A stretch of 64,000 nucleotides of DNA from Kryptolebias marmoratus (lineage: Eukaryota > Chordata > Actinopteri > Cyprinodontiformes > Rivulidae): contig NC_051435.1 in the NCBI RefSeq assembly GCF_001649575.2, forward strand, positions 6,943,633 through 7,007,632. The letters run 5' to 3'. This document shows, piece by piece, positions 1 to 12,360 of this stretch (its first letter is position 1; every line of letters starts with the position of its first letter). Position numbers and translations under genes: made by a program. Under the pieces are notes generated by a model. It searched no databases, was not told the origin of the DNA, and worked only from the letters and a program-made list of their open reading frames with translations.

Positions 1-2151
1 CGTACGATGGGTAAGTTTAGGCTGCTTGGTGTGGCTGTAGATAAGTTAGTGTAGAGCGAGCTGTAGCTATAAAACCCATAATGAAGGCAAGAAGACACAG
101 CTTTTTGTGTGATCGCATCCTGTCCCTTTTTTTGCACTAGTTTTCTCCATATGCATGCTATTTTTGTGAACATTTTGCCTGTGTTTGCCAATCTCTCATT
201 CAAGTAATAAAGAGAGGCTACAGCCATGAGTCAGATTGCTTTTCTTAGTTTAGCTTAAAGATTGGATGAACAACTGTCTCATCTCTGTCCTGAGATGGAA
301 TGTCCTCAAAACTGATGTGCAAAACATATAAATTAGCTGCTTTTATGAATTTTGGATAAAAGATAACAACACAAGAAACCATGTAGTGCTCAACCAGTTG
401 CCTTTTACCCCATATTTATTGTGTAGTTTAAGCAAGAGTGAATTTCTATGCTAATTTGTGAACTAATGTTACCTTTGAAACTAGTGCTTGCCCAGTTTTC
501 AGTCCCCTGGTTAAAGCTAAGCTGCCAGCCGTCTGTTTAGTTTGCTGTCATCCAGCTCTTTGCTTTAAAGCTATCTTTATTTTTTCATAGTGTCAGACTG
601 GTTCAGGAGGAAAGCCAAAATTCAGTTGATAAATGTAAAATTCCCAAGGTCTGCATCTGGTTTAATCTTTATTCATGAAAATATTACGCAGGTTAGAGAC
701 ACTAGTTAGAGCAGAATTTTGCTTGTTTGATGGCTTGGAACATTGTCTTGTACGTCACAAGTGCTTGCTTTGCATTGTGCTACATTTGTTTACTCCTATA
801 TTTAAGAAAATTATTTATATTAACAGTCTACCCAGAAGCCAAATGCACCACAAGAGATCAATGTATGGATTTTTTGTGACATTTTCTGTGTTCTAACATT
901 CTCCATAGAGTGGCTGCCCTAACAATTAGCACACCAAGGACACTTTTAAGTACGTTACAAAAAAGATAAACCATGGTATGCATAATTCACCTGCTAACAT
1001 CAATAGCACTTAATTAAAGCTGGGCGCTGACTCAGCAGAGCTGTGGAGCACATCAGAGATTCTTGATAGAAATGAGAAAGCCTTCACTGCAGTCTCTCAG
1101 GGACCGCTCTGCCTCTTCTCACATCCACTCCTTTTTGGTAAAACTTTGATTATGGGTGTGATCCTTTAAAATATTCCTTTTCATCAATATTTAACACTCC
1201 GTTTCATCTTGAGGGTTTTTACAATACACTATACCACAGACTGTGATTAATATGGAGCATGCATACCCCTCTACTTTAAGTTTTAGATTGCTACAAAGTA
1301 ATTAGGTTTGGTTTCACCCAAACACTGAAATTATCAAAGCAGGTATCAGTGATGGCTTTTATATGTCTTGTTTTAAACTGGAGGCTATATCACAGGGCTT
1401 TAAATTTCAGATTTTGTAAGAGACTTTAGCGATAATTGGACCCATGGGTTGTTGTTTTTTTACACATTTTTTTTTTTCTAATTGGTGGCTGGATAAGGTT
1501 GGGGGTTGTCGGGGGGGGGTGACTGGAAATTTTTAGTTTTAAAATATTCTCTTTTCATTTATGGTAAAAGGGGACAAAATCAACAGAAGTCATTCATGAG
1601 GTAGTCATAGAAAGGTGACTGTAGTCTTGAACTGGTTAAACTGTGGCTGCAGCATCAGCTTCCAGAGGTGTTTACAACAAAGACAGGTCAGCACAGGTGG
1701 GCTTTGTGTCTGCTGACTCATTAAGAATTAAAAACACCAGCCTACATCATGGTGGTTATGATCTTTGTTCATTGATTCCTTTCAGGCTCTGTTCACATTC
1801 ACATAAAAATTGATGTTTTTCACTTCATTTGGTTCTTTTCTTTGTGCAAAAAGAAAAATACTATGATTGTCACAATAATGTTATAAAAGAAGATGATATT
1901 CATCACAGTTTACCTAACAGAGAAACTGCATGAATGGAAACATGAAGAATACAAATCTTGAGAAACACTACAGAAGATGTTTTGAAATGAATGTACAGGT
2001 CGCGCACAGAAAGCCTCCAAACTGTTTATATCTGTTAGCTGTGCCCCAAATTAATGTCCCAACCTGAAGACAATTTTTATTTCTGACATCTCTCTGTAAA
2101 TTTGGATTCTTAAGCCTTGGTTTTCACGAGCTGATGATCGTTCTCGTGCAG
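1..2151 (+). other. gmppa: Intron of gmppa (3' part), no exon seen
   Basis: This stretch precedes the first visible gmppa coding exon and ends in an acceptor (TTCTCGTGCAG, ending at 2151). The next upstream exon of the family, encoding the region just before the Glu-Glu...Asn-Gly-Trp segment, was looked for on this strand and not found, so all of 1-2151 is taken as intron. The base composition is AT-rich, with poly-T and poly-G runs near 1460-1520. The short open frame at 675-896 resembles nothing known. Confidence 0.75.
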
Positions 2152-2286
2152 AGAGGAGCCAACCAACGGCTGGCACCGAGCAGAAGTCATCAGGCTGGAG
2201 CAGGATATTTTCACCGCCCTGGCGGGACAGGGCAAGCTCTACGTGTACAAAACCCTCGGCTTCTGGAGCCAGATCAAATCTGCAGG
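2152..2286 (+). CDS. gmppa: gmppa exon (end of nucleotidyltransferase-like domain)
   Basis: The acceptor is TTCTCGTGCAG. One base completes a codon from the exon upstream, followed by 44 codons and two bases, with donor GTGAGTG at 2287. The exon encodes the segment running from Glu-Glu-Pro-Thr-Asn-Gly-Trp to Gln-Ile-Lys-Ser-Ala, diagnostic for GMPPA. Confidence 0.93.
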
Positions 2287-5200
2287 GTGAGTGAAATGTC
2301 ATTACTTTCAACATCATGAATGTCAACAGGAGACGGCGGACATTTGACTAGCCTTTCCCCTGGCACCGCATCTAATGACTAAAATCAGTTGCATCCAAAA
2401 TATTTGAAAAGAATACCCTTTGTTTTGATTTTTGTTTATTCTTTTTCTGCACTTTTTTATAGGTCTGCAATTTATGCCAGTCGATTGTACCTCAATCAAT
2501 ACCACACAAGTCATCCTGAAAGACTGGCCTCAAATAAGGAGGGTGGTCCCAAAATAAGTGGTACGGTTTCCTAACCCTGGGTAGCTGTGCTTCTTTCTCC
2601 TGTTGACACAAACAAGTCTGTTTATATTCATTTTCCTTTTGTCCAGGTAATGTCTATATTCACCCCACGGCCAATATTGACCCGACTTCTATGGTAAGAA
2701 CTCTTCCATATTGAATGAACACTATAAATAAAAGCAGAGCAACACTGTGTAAATAATGCAATGCAAGCGTAACCTAGAAGAAATGGAATAAAAATGTAAT
2801 TTTTCCCCAGTTTTACTTCAGTCAAACGGCCGTCCTCTCACACGAATAAAGAGCTGAAGTTATTTTGCTGAGAGTACTTCATCCTGTGCAGTTATTTTAG
2901 GAGACAGCTTCTTTTTTTCCTCTGCAGTTGGGCCCCAACGTCTCAATTGGCACTGGTGTGACGATTGGAGCCGGGGTCAGAGTTCGAGAATCCATCATTC
3001 TCCACGGTGCAAATCTACAGGTGAGCCACTCTGGACCTTCTGTGTCAGCCGCAGCTTGATGCCACACTGCCCTGTAGTTCTCCATGTGTGTTTCAAGCCA
3101 TGTGTTGTTATTTTTTATTTATTTTGTAAGATCTTATTCATAAATACAAATGCTGAACTCCATCCATAGTAAATGGACCTCACACTAATTGAGTTGAAGG
3201 TGAATTTATCACCAATTTGACATCTTTACTCTTTATTAGTAGCATGATTTACTCCTTGATTCCGCTTTAGCTTAAGTAAAATTTATTTTTACACCTGTCT
3301 GTCTCAGCAGTGTTGCCACTGTCTGTCACAAAGATGTCATGAATAATGCTTTTGACATAATTGAATCTTTTGCCTCATGTGAGGGTCTGAGGCCATTTAA
3401 AGTGAATTTATGCTGCTGGTGATTTATTGGTTTTCATTACTTGATGTCTCAAGGACATTTTCTTAGTTGAGATCTATTTCTAAACAAACACTTGGTTGTT
3501 TATCTTAACATTATTTCTCATACTTCAGTTGTAACAAATTCTAGATGCTTAAAACACAGCGATGTTTCAATCAAGTACCATTATTAATAATAGATTCTTG
3601 ATCATTGCAAATGTTAAATGTTTATTGTCATAATCTTTTTGTTTTTTAAGGATCATTGCTGCGTTTTGAACAGCATTGTGGGATGGGAGAGCACCATTGG
3701 CAAGTGGGCCCGAGTAGAAGGAACGCCTAGTGACCCGAATCCGAACGATCCCTTTGCAAAGATCGACAGCGAGACGCTTTTCAGAGATGGAAAACTCACA
3801 CCCTCTATCACTATCCTCGGTAAGCCTCGTTGAATGCGGTGTGGTGTCTCTTTTTAACTTTACAGGCATATTATCAACACTGGAGGCATCATTTTTGAAG
3901 TCGCAAAAATATTGCATCATCATATGAAGCGTAAAGTGGAACTAGGAGCCCCAGTTTGTTGCACAGAAAAAAAATCAAAACACTTCAAGAATTCTGCAGT
4001 CTGAAATAAAGACGTCTTCCTTTCATTTGTGAATCAAATTGAGTTTCTTAATCTAAGATTTTGCATTTTATGTGAGGTTTTTCAACAAAGCCTACACAAT
4101 AAATGCTAAATTGTTCTTGTTTCTGGATCTGTCAGAGCAGTAGGACAAAAATACCTGTAGCACAATTTTAGATAAGTGTTGTCTTTACTTGGGATTGACC
4201 TCATTTAGATGGTCCGTTGATGATGTTGCCTTAAAAACGAGGGCTTCACCCACAAATCATGAAGGAAGTCAGGAAGCAGCATCTGTATTTTTTTTTCTTT
4301 TTGGATCAAATGTGTTAAATTGTTTCCTCCAAAGTACATCTAATACAACATTACAGGAGTGTTTATATGTTGTGCATCAGCAAGTGTGCTAAATGTAGTA
4401 CTTGGAGAATATGTGTGAGGCTGTTTGCAAACAACCATCCGCCCAGCGTGGCCTTGTCTGGAGACATGATTTGTTGTGTGCATGGGTGGCATATTTCATC
4501 CTGTAGATGATGATTCAGTGAAACTAACCAGCCTCTGAGTCGGTTACATTATCTGTGAGGTCACTATAGGCGTCTGCTCAGCTGCTCCACCTCTTCTAAA
4601 AGCTGTTTTCTTTCCCCCATTATTTTGACTTAAAAACATGTTATCACCCCCCAGCAATTAAAACAGAAACATGTTGTGTATATTGATTCTGATTTTACTT
4701 TCATGGTTGCAAACTAAAACATTACAATTAAAAATAATCGCTACATTCTGCATCTCCTCGTCTTTGAGTTGGTTCAGTCCAACTCAACCATGCCAGTAGC
4801 TGCTGAAACTGTGCTATACCTTTTTTTTTTTTTTCTTTTCTTTACTATGAATCAGACAGAAGAGAGTCAAAACATTGAGTGACATCACCTGATTAGGAGC
4901 ACAAGATATCTATAAGTTTATAAAAAGTGAATATTCTGTATATCCTTTTATGCTGCTCTTATCTCAGGTCTTTAATGGTGTTGCTTAGTAACAAAGGCTC
5001 CACCCATAAACAGCCAGATGCCCTCTGGGTATATCATTAGTGCAGAATGGAAACAAACAAACAAAAAAAAAAGAAAACATCAGAAAAAGTCCACGAAGAG
5101 ATCGTGCTCCTCATGTGAACTGACTGAACCCAGCCCTGAACTGACCTGGGTCCTCAGCAGAACAGCTGGCAGGTTTCAGGCTTGGATGGATGCTGGTTAA

Positions 5201-5709
5201 AAACACCAGAAGCAAAGTTTTGTGGATTTATTAAAGAATGTTCTCAGATATGAAAAACTAAAGGAAATATAGGAAAGCTACTCTTGTTTTGGCTGCTCAG
5301 ACAAGCTCGTCTCAAGAGGAATGCTGGAATCAGTCTTCAGCATGTATGACTGTAGCATAAAAATTACCATCAGCTCATCAGCCATCTGTCACACTCTTGG
5401 AATTTAACTGGGTTTACTGTGGTCATAAAATTGTGTTGTTTAAATGCTTTCGCAGTACCCTTCAAAAATCCCATCAAACGCTGACTCTGTGTTTTGGAGA
5501 TTTCTTTCTCCTTTTTTGAGGGAGAGTTAAGACATTGGCGTAATTACTTTGTCTTTTGTGCCGTTACACACCACACCAACCTAATGCTGCTTTTTTTTCT
5601 CTCCTCAGGTTGTAACGTGACCATTCCCTCTGAGGTGATCATACTGAACTCCATTGTGCTTCCACACAAAGACCTGAACCGCGGCTTCAAAAACCAGATT
5701 ATTCTCTAG
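2152..5709 (+). CDS. gmppa: GDP-mannose pyrophosphorylase A (alpha, regulatory subunit), C-terminal half, six exons
   Basis: Spliced CDS: join 2152-2286, 2463-2560, 2647-2693, 2928-3020, 3651-3819 and 5609-5709, which gives 213 residues and a TAG stop. The conceptual protein matches the second half of vertebrate GMPPA (about 420 residues) almost end to end and finishes with the family's Lys-Asn-Gln-Ile-Ile-Leu tail. It includes the end of the nucleotidyltransferase-like domain ([20 protein letters not shown]) and then the left-handed beta-helix of hexapeptide repeats ([20 protein letters not shown] onward). In the known family GMPPA binds GDP-mannose and allosterically restrains the catalytic GMPPB subunit, which makes GDP-mannose for cytosolic and ER glycosylation; human GMPPA loss causes AAMR syndrome. 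All junctions are GT-AG and phase-consistent. No stop or frameshift is seen, so the gene looks functional. The N-terminal half lies outside the window. Confidence 0.96.
2463..2560 (+). CDS. gmppa: gmppa exon
   Basis: The acceptor is TTTTTTATAG. The exon encodes [20 protein letters not shown] and the following Leu-Ala-Ser-Asn-Lys-Glu-Gly-Gly linker that leads into the beta-helix. The donor is GTACGG at 2561, weaker than consensus, but it is the only one that keeps phase with the next exon. Confidence 0.92.
2647..2693 (+). CDS. gmppa: gmppa exon, start of beta-helix
   Basis: This short 47-bp exon lies between acceptor TTTTGTCCAG and donor GTAAGAA. It encodes [15 protein letters not shown], the first hexapeptide-repeat turns of the left-handed beta-helix. 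Confidence 0.93.
2928..3020 (+). CDS. gmppa: gmppa exon, beta-helix
   Basis: This 93-bp exon (31 codons, phase 0) lies between acceptor TTTCCTCTGCAG and donor GTGAGCC. It encodes [20 protein letters not shown] and the rest of a hexapeptide-repeat stretch ending in Leu-Gln. Confidence 0.95.
3651..3819 (+). CDS. gmppa: gmppa exon, beta-helix and C-terminal loop
   Basis: The acceptor is TTTTTTAAG and the donor GTAAGCC. It encodes the segment from Asp-His-Cys-Cys-Val-Leu-Asn to Thr-Ile-Leu-Gly, including [20 protein letters not shown]. This insertion distinguishes GMPPA from GMPPB. Confidence 0.95.
3820..5608 (+). other. gmppa: Last intron of gmppa (1789 bp)
   Basis: The intron runs from donor GTAAGCC to acceptor CTCCTCAG. 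It is AT-rich single-copy-looking sequence with poly-T runs (for example 4821-4834). No embedded gene or recognised repeat was seen. Confidence 0.85.
5609..5709 (+). CDS. gmppa: gmppa terminal coding exon
   Basis: The acceptor is TTTTTCTCTCCTCAG. The exon encodes [20 protein letters not shown], then Asp-Leu-Asn-Arg-Gly-Phe and the conserved Lys-Asn-Gln-Ile-Ile-Leu end, and stops at TAG 5707-5709. Confidence 0.96.
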
Positions 5710-5850
5710 CTCCTCAGCCTGTTTGCTGCCAACGATGAAGAATGCTGCTGGCCAACCCTGGCTCCGTTTGAAAGTTACTGTACATAAGATGTCCAAAATT
5801 GATATATAAAGCCTTCATTAAATTGTTTTGAAAGATAAAGTTTATATATT
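5710..5850 (+). terminator. gmppa: gmppa 3' UTR with candidate polyadenylation signal
   Basis: The first signal after the stop is ATTAAA at 5817-5822, the common variant of AATAAA, about 110 bp downstream. A canonical AATAAA lies at 6097-6102 and would give a longer UTR. Which is used cannot be told from sequence alone. Confidence 0.55.
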
Positions 5851-7879
5851 TGTCCTCAAGCCTTGATGCAACACTGGGTTTGAACAACATTCGAACGAGG
5901 CCGATCATGCATGATGATTCACCTTGAGAAGCGCTGTCATGCCAGAGGTTTTTATTGGATTTTTTTATCAACTTAACCCAACTGTAAAATTACTTCAGAC
6001 ACAAGTGTTTACAGACAGCTATGTTCTGTTTTCCAAGGTTATCCATGGCAATCTCCACTTGTTACTTAAACATGAGAAGAGTAATTATTAGAAAAAAATA
6101 AAAACCCATGACTGCTGGTAATTTTCCGACGTGATTATTTCTGCACGGCTTTGATTGAAAGCGTTTCAGCAGCTTCATTGTTAGTCTCATAAAATTGACT
6201 ACCATCAAAATAAATCAGCAGGATTGAGATTTACACTGCAATCAAGTAATGTTGCCTTTTTAAAATGTGAACTTACTCAACCCCCCACCTCCCAAGGACT
6301 TGCATACCTAAATTGTGCATCTGCAATCACTGGATAAGCCGTTTCAATTTATTTATACAGCTTCCTAACATTTACTTATTAAGCCCTCAAGCACTCATGA
6401 TCACTTCAGTACTTTTGTTTAAATTAGTGCAACAAGAGCGTCTATTAAGGAGGGATGTTAATTGTAATACTGGAACAGCTGCATGACATGTTTTATTCAT
6501 GTTTCTTCTCTACATGTTAATATACATTTGTATGAGTTTATTTGCCGTTTATAAATGTAACTTTGTGGATTCAGTGGCTGATCTCAGTTTGAAGCCCTTA
6601 TTACAGTATTTTGGTCCATTTTTGGTCCATTTCCACACGAACAGACCTGGATGCTCTCAAAATAAAAGGCAATTGTAAATGCAATTAAATCAAATAGGCT
6701 TTCCACTTCTATTACAGCACCATGGATGTATAAGGGGAACGGCTTATAGTGGGGATAGAAATGTTAATTTCAAAATTATTCACAGAGGATCTTATAATGT
6801 GTTGGTAAAAGCCTTGCAGAGATTGACTTTTCGTGTTGTTTTGGGGAAACTTGAGACTTTGTGTTCACCTCTGAGCAGACGAGCAGAAGGTTCACAAACA
6901 TACTGAGGAGAACCAAATTATTATCCAGAAAAGGAAAACTGCTGGTGTCAGATTACAAAAACTAAGTTCAAATTCATCTTATTGTGTCTACAAGAGGTGG
7001 TGGTCAGCATAAGACCAATTAACTGTCAGAAAAATGTGTTAACTGCTTTGTTTTTCTTCACCCCTTTTAAATTTCTTATTTATCTATTTTTTAGTCTAAA
7101 ATATAAGGCGTTAGTATTATTATTAGTATTGGTATCACCAGACATTGAGGCCATATCCCCCTGACTACCAGTAGTTCAGATTTATCCTCTGGAGGACATT
7201 TGTAAACCTGAATATCTCCCACAAACTGAAAACTACTGAATTACCTCCTTTTTTATCTACAGAGGACATTTAGGGCTTCTCGAAGATACTAAACGTGATG
7301 GGTGGGACTAATTACCTTACAAAAACCTGGGAATTAAAAAAAATTGTGATTGGACAATATATTTTTTTTTCCTGGTATTCAGGAGGATATTAATAATCCA
7401 AAGCAATCTAAAGTCAGAAATTTAAAATGTCTAAGGAGTTATTGGTCTTAGCAGTGCTAGAATGGCAGGAATCACAGGCTACTGCTTGGCAAATATAGTG
7501 TTAAAAAAACGGGTGAGTTTATTGTTAGGTGAGAAAAACTATTCAAAACTTATCCTTCAGATGAGGACAACTGTGAGACAGTAAAAAAAAAGTCACCAAT
7601 ATCTTGCTTTTTACAGAGATTGGTCCACCTAAACTTCGAGACACCATGACAACACTGTTGACAAAATCACAAGATTTACGCTTTTAATTTAGGTCCCAGC
7701 ATAAGTCTTTGTGTACCTTTTGTTTATAAATCAAGCCAGTTGTCAAATCTTTCTTGCCTGTAAACAAAAGCTCAACTTTAGCAATCTTCTCTGTGTCCTT
7801 CAATATATCAGCTGTTATCCTCCTAACCCAGAGCTGCTGGTGCTGTCAGGGTGAACCCCGTCACATACTCATATCGGCA
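5851..7879. other. Intergenic, no feature recognised
   Basis: The sequence is AT-rich and no exon with splice sites or homology was found. The open frames here (for example 6679-6906) have no family resemblance and are treated as chance. Confidence 0.6.
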
Positions 7880-7945
7880 CACTGTGGGAAGTAGGGGTAC
7901 AGAGGGTGCTGCAGCACCCATTAATGGATGCCAGAAGACACGCAT
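7880..7945 (-). repeat. Fragment of an interspersed repeat shared with 57 kb
   Basis: This is near-identical in inverted orientation to 57135-57190: both contain a TGGGAAGTAG motif and a GAGGGTGCTGCAGCACC-like block. It is therefore a dispersed repeat end rather than unique sequence. The class is not recognised. Confidence 0.6.
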
Positions 7946-8204
7946 GTACAAACACAGGGATTAATAAAAAAAAATAAAATAAAATAAAACAAGTTAAATT
8001 AGTGCTGCATATGTTTAAATTCTTATATTTGGCTGTTGGGTTTTGCAGATCTGGTATGTACACCAGCACTTCCTGTATATATGTGCAAAATGTCACAACT
8101 GCTGAAAACCCAGAAAAAAATGCAGATTATTATAGGGCACAATGTTCCAAAATATACATCATTTTTATATATGCATTTCTTTGCATATTATGACATCTTT
8201 ATAA

Positions 8205-8492
8205 GAGTGTTTGGCTCTGTGACCTGGGACCTTTGTGGGTGGCCCCAGGTCAGGAGGCGATCCTGTGACCTTCTCACTGAGAGGAATTTCCATCTTCTCC
8301 CTGTGAACGTGTGGATTTACTCCAGGTATTCTAGTTTCCTCCCACAGACCAAAAACTTGCATGTTAGGTTAATTTGAATGTGTTCCTGTGGTGGACCTTT
8401 GACCCGTTCAGGGTTCACCCCACCTCCCACAGCAGCTCCCCACAACCTGAAAAGGATAAGCAGGCAAAGAAGATGGATGAATGGATAAATGG
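8205..8492 (+). repeat. SINE-like teleost repeat with GGATG-type tail
   Basis: The block matches a very common fish repeat consensus recalled from other genomes: TTTCCTCCCACAG, then a CAAAAACTTGCATGTTAGGT-like motif, GTGGACC, GGGTTCACCCC and a terminal GATGGATGAATGGATAAATGG. The 5' part (8205-8300) is diverged. It shares its TTTCCTCCCACAG...ACATGCATGTTAGG core with the copy at 55238-55470. Confidence 0.65.
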
Positions 8493-11235
8493 AAGCAGTA
8501 TTTGATTAGATGTTCATTTAGTTTCACTAAAGCAATGCTTGTCATGTACGTCTCCTCCTCCTCCTCCTCCAGTTGCTCTCCCAGAGGTCGTCTGTGAAGT
8601 CTTTCCTCAGACACAGTGGAAAGAAGAAAAGCATCAACAGAAGATCAAACGCTGCACTTTGCCTCTCCTGCAATGCTTCAGTTTGAAAAAGAATCAAGGA
8701 TCTGATTGTTTAAATGGTTTTATGCTAAATTCATGTCGTCTTACAGCTTTTTTTATTATAGGTTTTCTTGAAATTGTTCAAATCTTAAATTTGACTTCTG
8801 CATCAGTGCTAATATGTATATTATGACTTTGATAGTTATTTTATTCTTTTTATTTTACTTGAGTTAAATAGACAGTCCAGTTTTATAATTCGGGAGCAAA
8901 TCTGTGAAATTACACAAGACACTCAAAGCAGACATCTGAAATTATTAGCAAATTTGCTTAAAGGTGTTACATTAATGCTGTGCTAACACAACCAAATGTG
9001 AGACGCAACAACCCAAACTGAATTGTGGGTAATTTAGGACTGAGGCTTCAACAAGAAATAAATGGTTTTGGTACATTTTCTTCTTTTTAAAAGTGTCTGT
9101 TAGCAAAAATATTAACTTTGCAAAGTTAATGATTCTTTTTAAACTTTCATATTTCCGTAGTCTGAGCAGAAAAGGACAAATGGAAAGAAAAGGACACAAT
9201 TCCAACATTGCACATGTTCAGGTAAGTGACCATATACATAATTATCTTTTATTACTTGGTCTGGAAAAATCAAAATAACTGAGATGATTGTTTGTATCTT
9301 TAATGGATATTCAAAATTGTGTTTAGGTGCTAAAAATGAAAACCAATCAGTGTTTTTGTTTATGTTGAAGCTGCAGCAGCAGAGGTATGAGTGACTTATC
9401 CACTCGAGAGGTTTGCGTGTCTGGACTGAATGGATGATAAGAATGACTAACAAAAGCCTAAAAAAAGTGACGAATGAGCTGTCAGATAGAAACTGACATC
9501 TCCCACTGCTCAAATTCATAAGGTACAGGGGAAAAACATTTTACTGTCATGCATCACCAGTAAAAGCTAATCTTTTGCTAAACTGCACTCTGAAACATCA
9601 AAACGTGCTACTTCTGCTCAGAAGTGTAAAGCAGGCAGTTTGATATCCAGCAGATGTGGAACAGAAATCAGGTTTTAAATGTGCTGCTTTTTATAAATGC
9701 AATATGACTCAAAACAGAAACAATTTACTGTTATTAACGTTTGTTACGAACCTGATAACGTAATGCTATGAAGAGGACATTGTTTTGTTTTGTTTTTGTA
9801 ACTGAATGAACTGAAACTTTAATAAAACATACTGAAAACCTGGAATGTACAGGGCTCACAATAGTGGACCAAAATGATTAATATCCTTTATTTAATTAAA
9901 ATAATCAGCTTAAGTTTTTTAAAATAAAAACAAACTAACATTTGCATTCATGTATAAATTCTCACTCCTCATTTTGACCTGTAGGATATACTATTGGACT
10001 TTGAAAGTTACAAATTCTTTTCTGTAGGATTTTAAAAATAATGTATTTTTTCACCACTTGTGTTTTCCTTTGGAAACGTTGGCAAGTCCAAATCCCTGCT
10101 CTGAAGATGGTGTTAGTTCCACTTCTCAGCAGACTGAACCTGCCTGACGTCGACTGCTCTCCTTCTGGTCACAAACCTCTTTAGAACAGGATTAAACACA
10201 TCGTCTAAAATTAAAAAGTAACTCAGCATACGTGTCATCTCCCAGTTACTTGAGCAGAAAATGTGGTTTCATTGTTATCAGTTCTTCCTTGCAACACAAA
10301 AGTAGTGCTCTGCTGTATTCTATTAAGCTAACATCAAGTAAAAGAAAGATTTTTTTTTCTTTTAATAATTGATGTATTTTTTTATTGATTCACAAAGACT
10401 GAGACTTGAACTGTGGAGAGGTGGAAATAGAGCGAAGAGGTGTTTTGTGAAGACAGTCTAATGCTGAATGATTTCAAAGTATTTAAAAAATGGGGCTGAG
10501 GCTGATTGGGTCTAACAAAAGGAAAGAAAAATGTCTTTGGGCCACGTAATGTTGCGTGAATTAAGAAGTCAGGTTGAGAGAACAGAAAAACAGAAACAAC
10601 AATGACTCTAATCATAGAAACAACATATTTCAGAGAGGAAAACTTTACTTCAAAAGTTATATGTTTCTGACTGTTAGGCACCTTTGAACAATGTTTACAG
10701 TATTTTGGTGAGCTGAGTCACAATGACACTTGTGGCTCTAATTAACCAATACAGATTTCTAAAGTTTAATTGGAGATATAATTGGACTGACAGAACAGAA
10801 AGCAATCTCAGCTGCTGGGAATCCACTGGTGCCAGGCTCTGTCCTCAGGTTAACAACACTCAGATAGTCCACTTCAGTTACGTACTCTACAGCTTTGAAA
10901 TCAAAAACATGAAACAGCGAGGAAGAACAAAAAAAAAGATAAAACATCACAGGGACCAGCAGATGACAGTTAACTTCTGCTCTCCTGCCACTGCAGCTGT
11001 GCTCCTTTCATGTGGCTCTGTTTTTATTGGAGAAAACCTTTATGTATATGTTGCTGCACTAACTGTAGTATCTTCATATTTGTTGCTGCCATTAATAAAT
11101 AATGATAAATGAAGTGTTATACTTTAGATGTGTGAGAAATATGAATGTGTGATTTGAATTTGACTCCAAACTTTGAGGTAGCAATTCACAACGGTATCTA
11201 ATGGTTACATTCAGGGTATCTACTGAGACCTGCTT
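8493..11235. other. Intergenic, no feature recognised
   Basis: No repeat of known class and no exon was identified. The 129-codon open frame at 10723-11112 (+) contains a Lys/Arg-rich stretch and a hydrophobic end but matches no family I know and has no splice or promoter context, so it is treated as chance. Confidence 0.55.
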
Positions 11236-11550
11236 GTATTATGAAAGGACCTGGATTGTACCAGGTAAGCACCAGGTAGAGTTTGGTACATACCAGGCAC
11301 ATACCTGGTACATACCACATATATATATCTTGTAAGTACAGACTAACAATTCCTTCACAAAACAACCCAGACCCTGTAAAAGGTAGATAAAAAACCCTAA
11401 CCACATAAGTACCAAGTATGTACCTGGTAAACACAGGGTAAACAAGTCACTTCATAATACCACCCATTCCCTATAGGTACCAGGTACAAAACCACGTAGG
11501 TACCAGGTATGTACTTAATATGTGAGATATGTACCTGATCTGTATCAGAC
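11236..11550. repeat. Degenerate palindromic minisatellite built on TACCAGGTA/TACCTGGTA
   Basis: Repeated short units alternate between GTACCAGGTA and its reverse complement TACCTGGTAC, for example near 11258, 11291, 11303, 11420, 11477 and 11502. They are interleaved with AAGTACCAAGTATG and ACATACC variants. The units are themselves near-palindromic. Confidence 0.75.
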
Positions 11551-12269
11551 TGCGTTCTGTATTGCTACCATCTTTGCTTTTTGAAAGTCGCAGGAGCCAC
11601 ACTTTTAACAACACATTGGACTGTATCTGTTGTGGTGATAAAAATCTGCCTATAGAATGATATGAGAAACGTGTGGATATATTTATACATATATTTCTTG
11701 GTAACCACAGAGACATTTTGGAGAGAAGAAGGGCAAAGCAGTCATGCAGCCAAGCGAAGCCTCGATAAAACGGGGCTGGAAAGCTCCTTGATTTATGCAG
11801 TTAGGTAGATGGACCAAATGTATCCTCCTGCAATATTTATTAGACATGCAGACCATCACTCTACTTTCTGAATGCAAAAGTGGAGGGTGGACAGAACGCT
11901 TCGCATAACATTGCATAATTCAAGGCTGTGACATACTAATGGAGGATGGCAGTGTGATTATTTGCATCATTTCCATAAGATCATAATTTTGCACATTCTC
12001 TGCATCTAAGATTAAAGCAGCAGAGCAACGCCCTGTCCTGCAGGGGTTTTAGGGTGTTTGCCTCTGCTCTGCTGTGCTGGCAGCAGCTGTCAGACAGCCC
12101 CTGAATTAAAATAGTCTTATGTTTATTGATGTCTCGTCAAAGTAGGGCTATGTTCACTAAAATATCAGCACCCCTCCATCTGAGTGAGATAAATACAAAG
12201 CTAAATTAATGAAATGAAATTAAAGTTTCATTAAAATACATGCAGTTGTTCACAAGATATTTTGCTTAC
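11551..12269. other. Intergenic; possible conserved element 11950-12130
   Basis: No gene was found. The stretch around 11950-12130 (TTATTTGCATCATTTCC, then a GC-richer block) is non-repetitive and contains an octamer-like ATTTGCAT. It could be a regulatory element, but nothing in one sequence proves this. Confidence 0.35.
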
Positions 12270-12360
12270 AGATAGACTGACACGCACACACACCCACACC
12301 CACACACACAAACACGGGCAAAAACATTATCATCCTATTTTTTTTAAGAACAGGCAATGA
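12270..12360 (-). repeat. End fragment of interspersed repeat family A
   Basis: In reverse complement it reads a GATAATGTTTTTGCCCGTG-like motif preceding a (TG)-rich stretch, the same left end seen at 13353 and 41505. The rest of the element is missing. Confidence 0.6.

Noticed and set aside
10723..11112. 129-codon open frame
   Set aside because: No homology or gene context; treated as chance.
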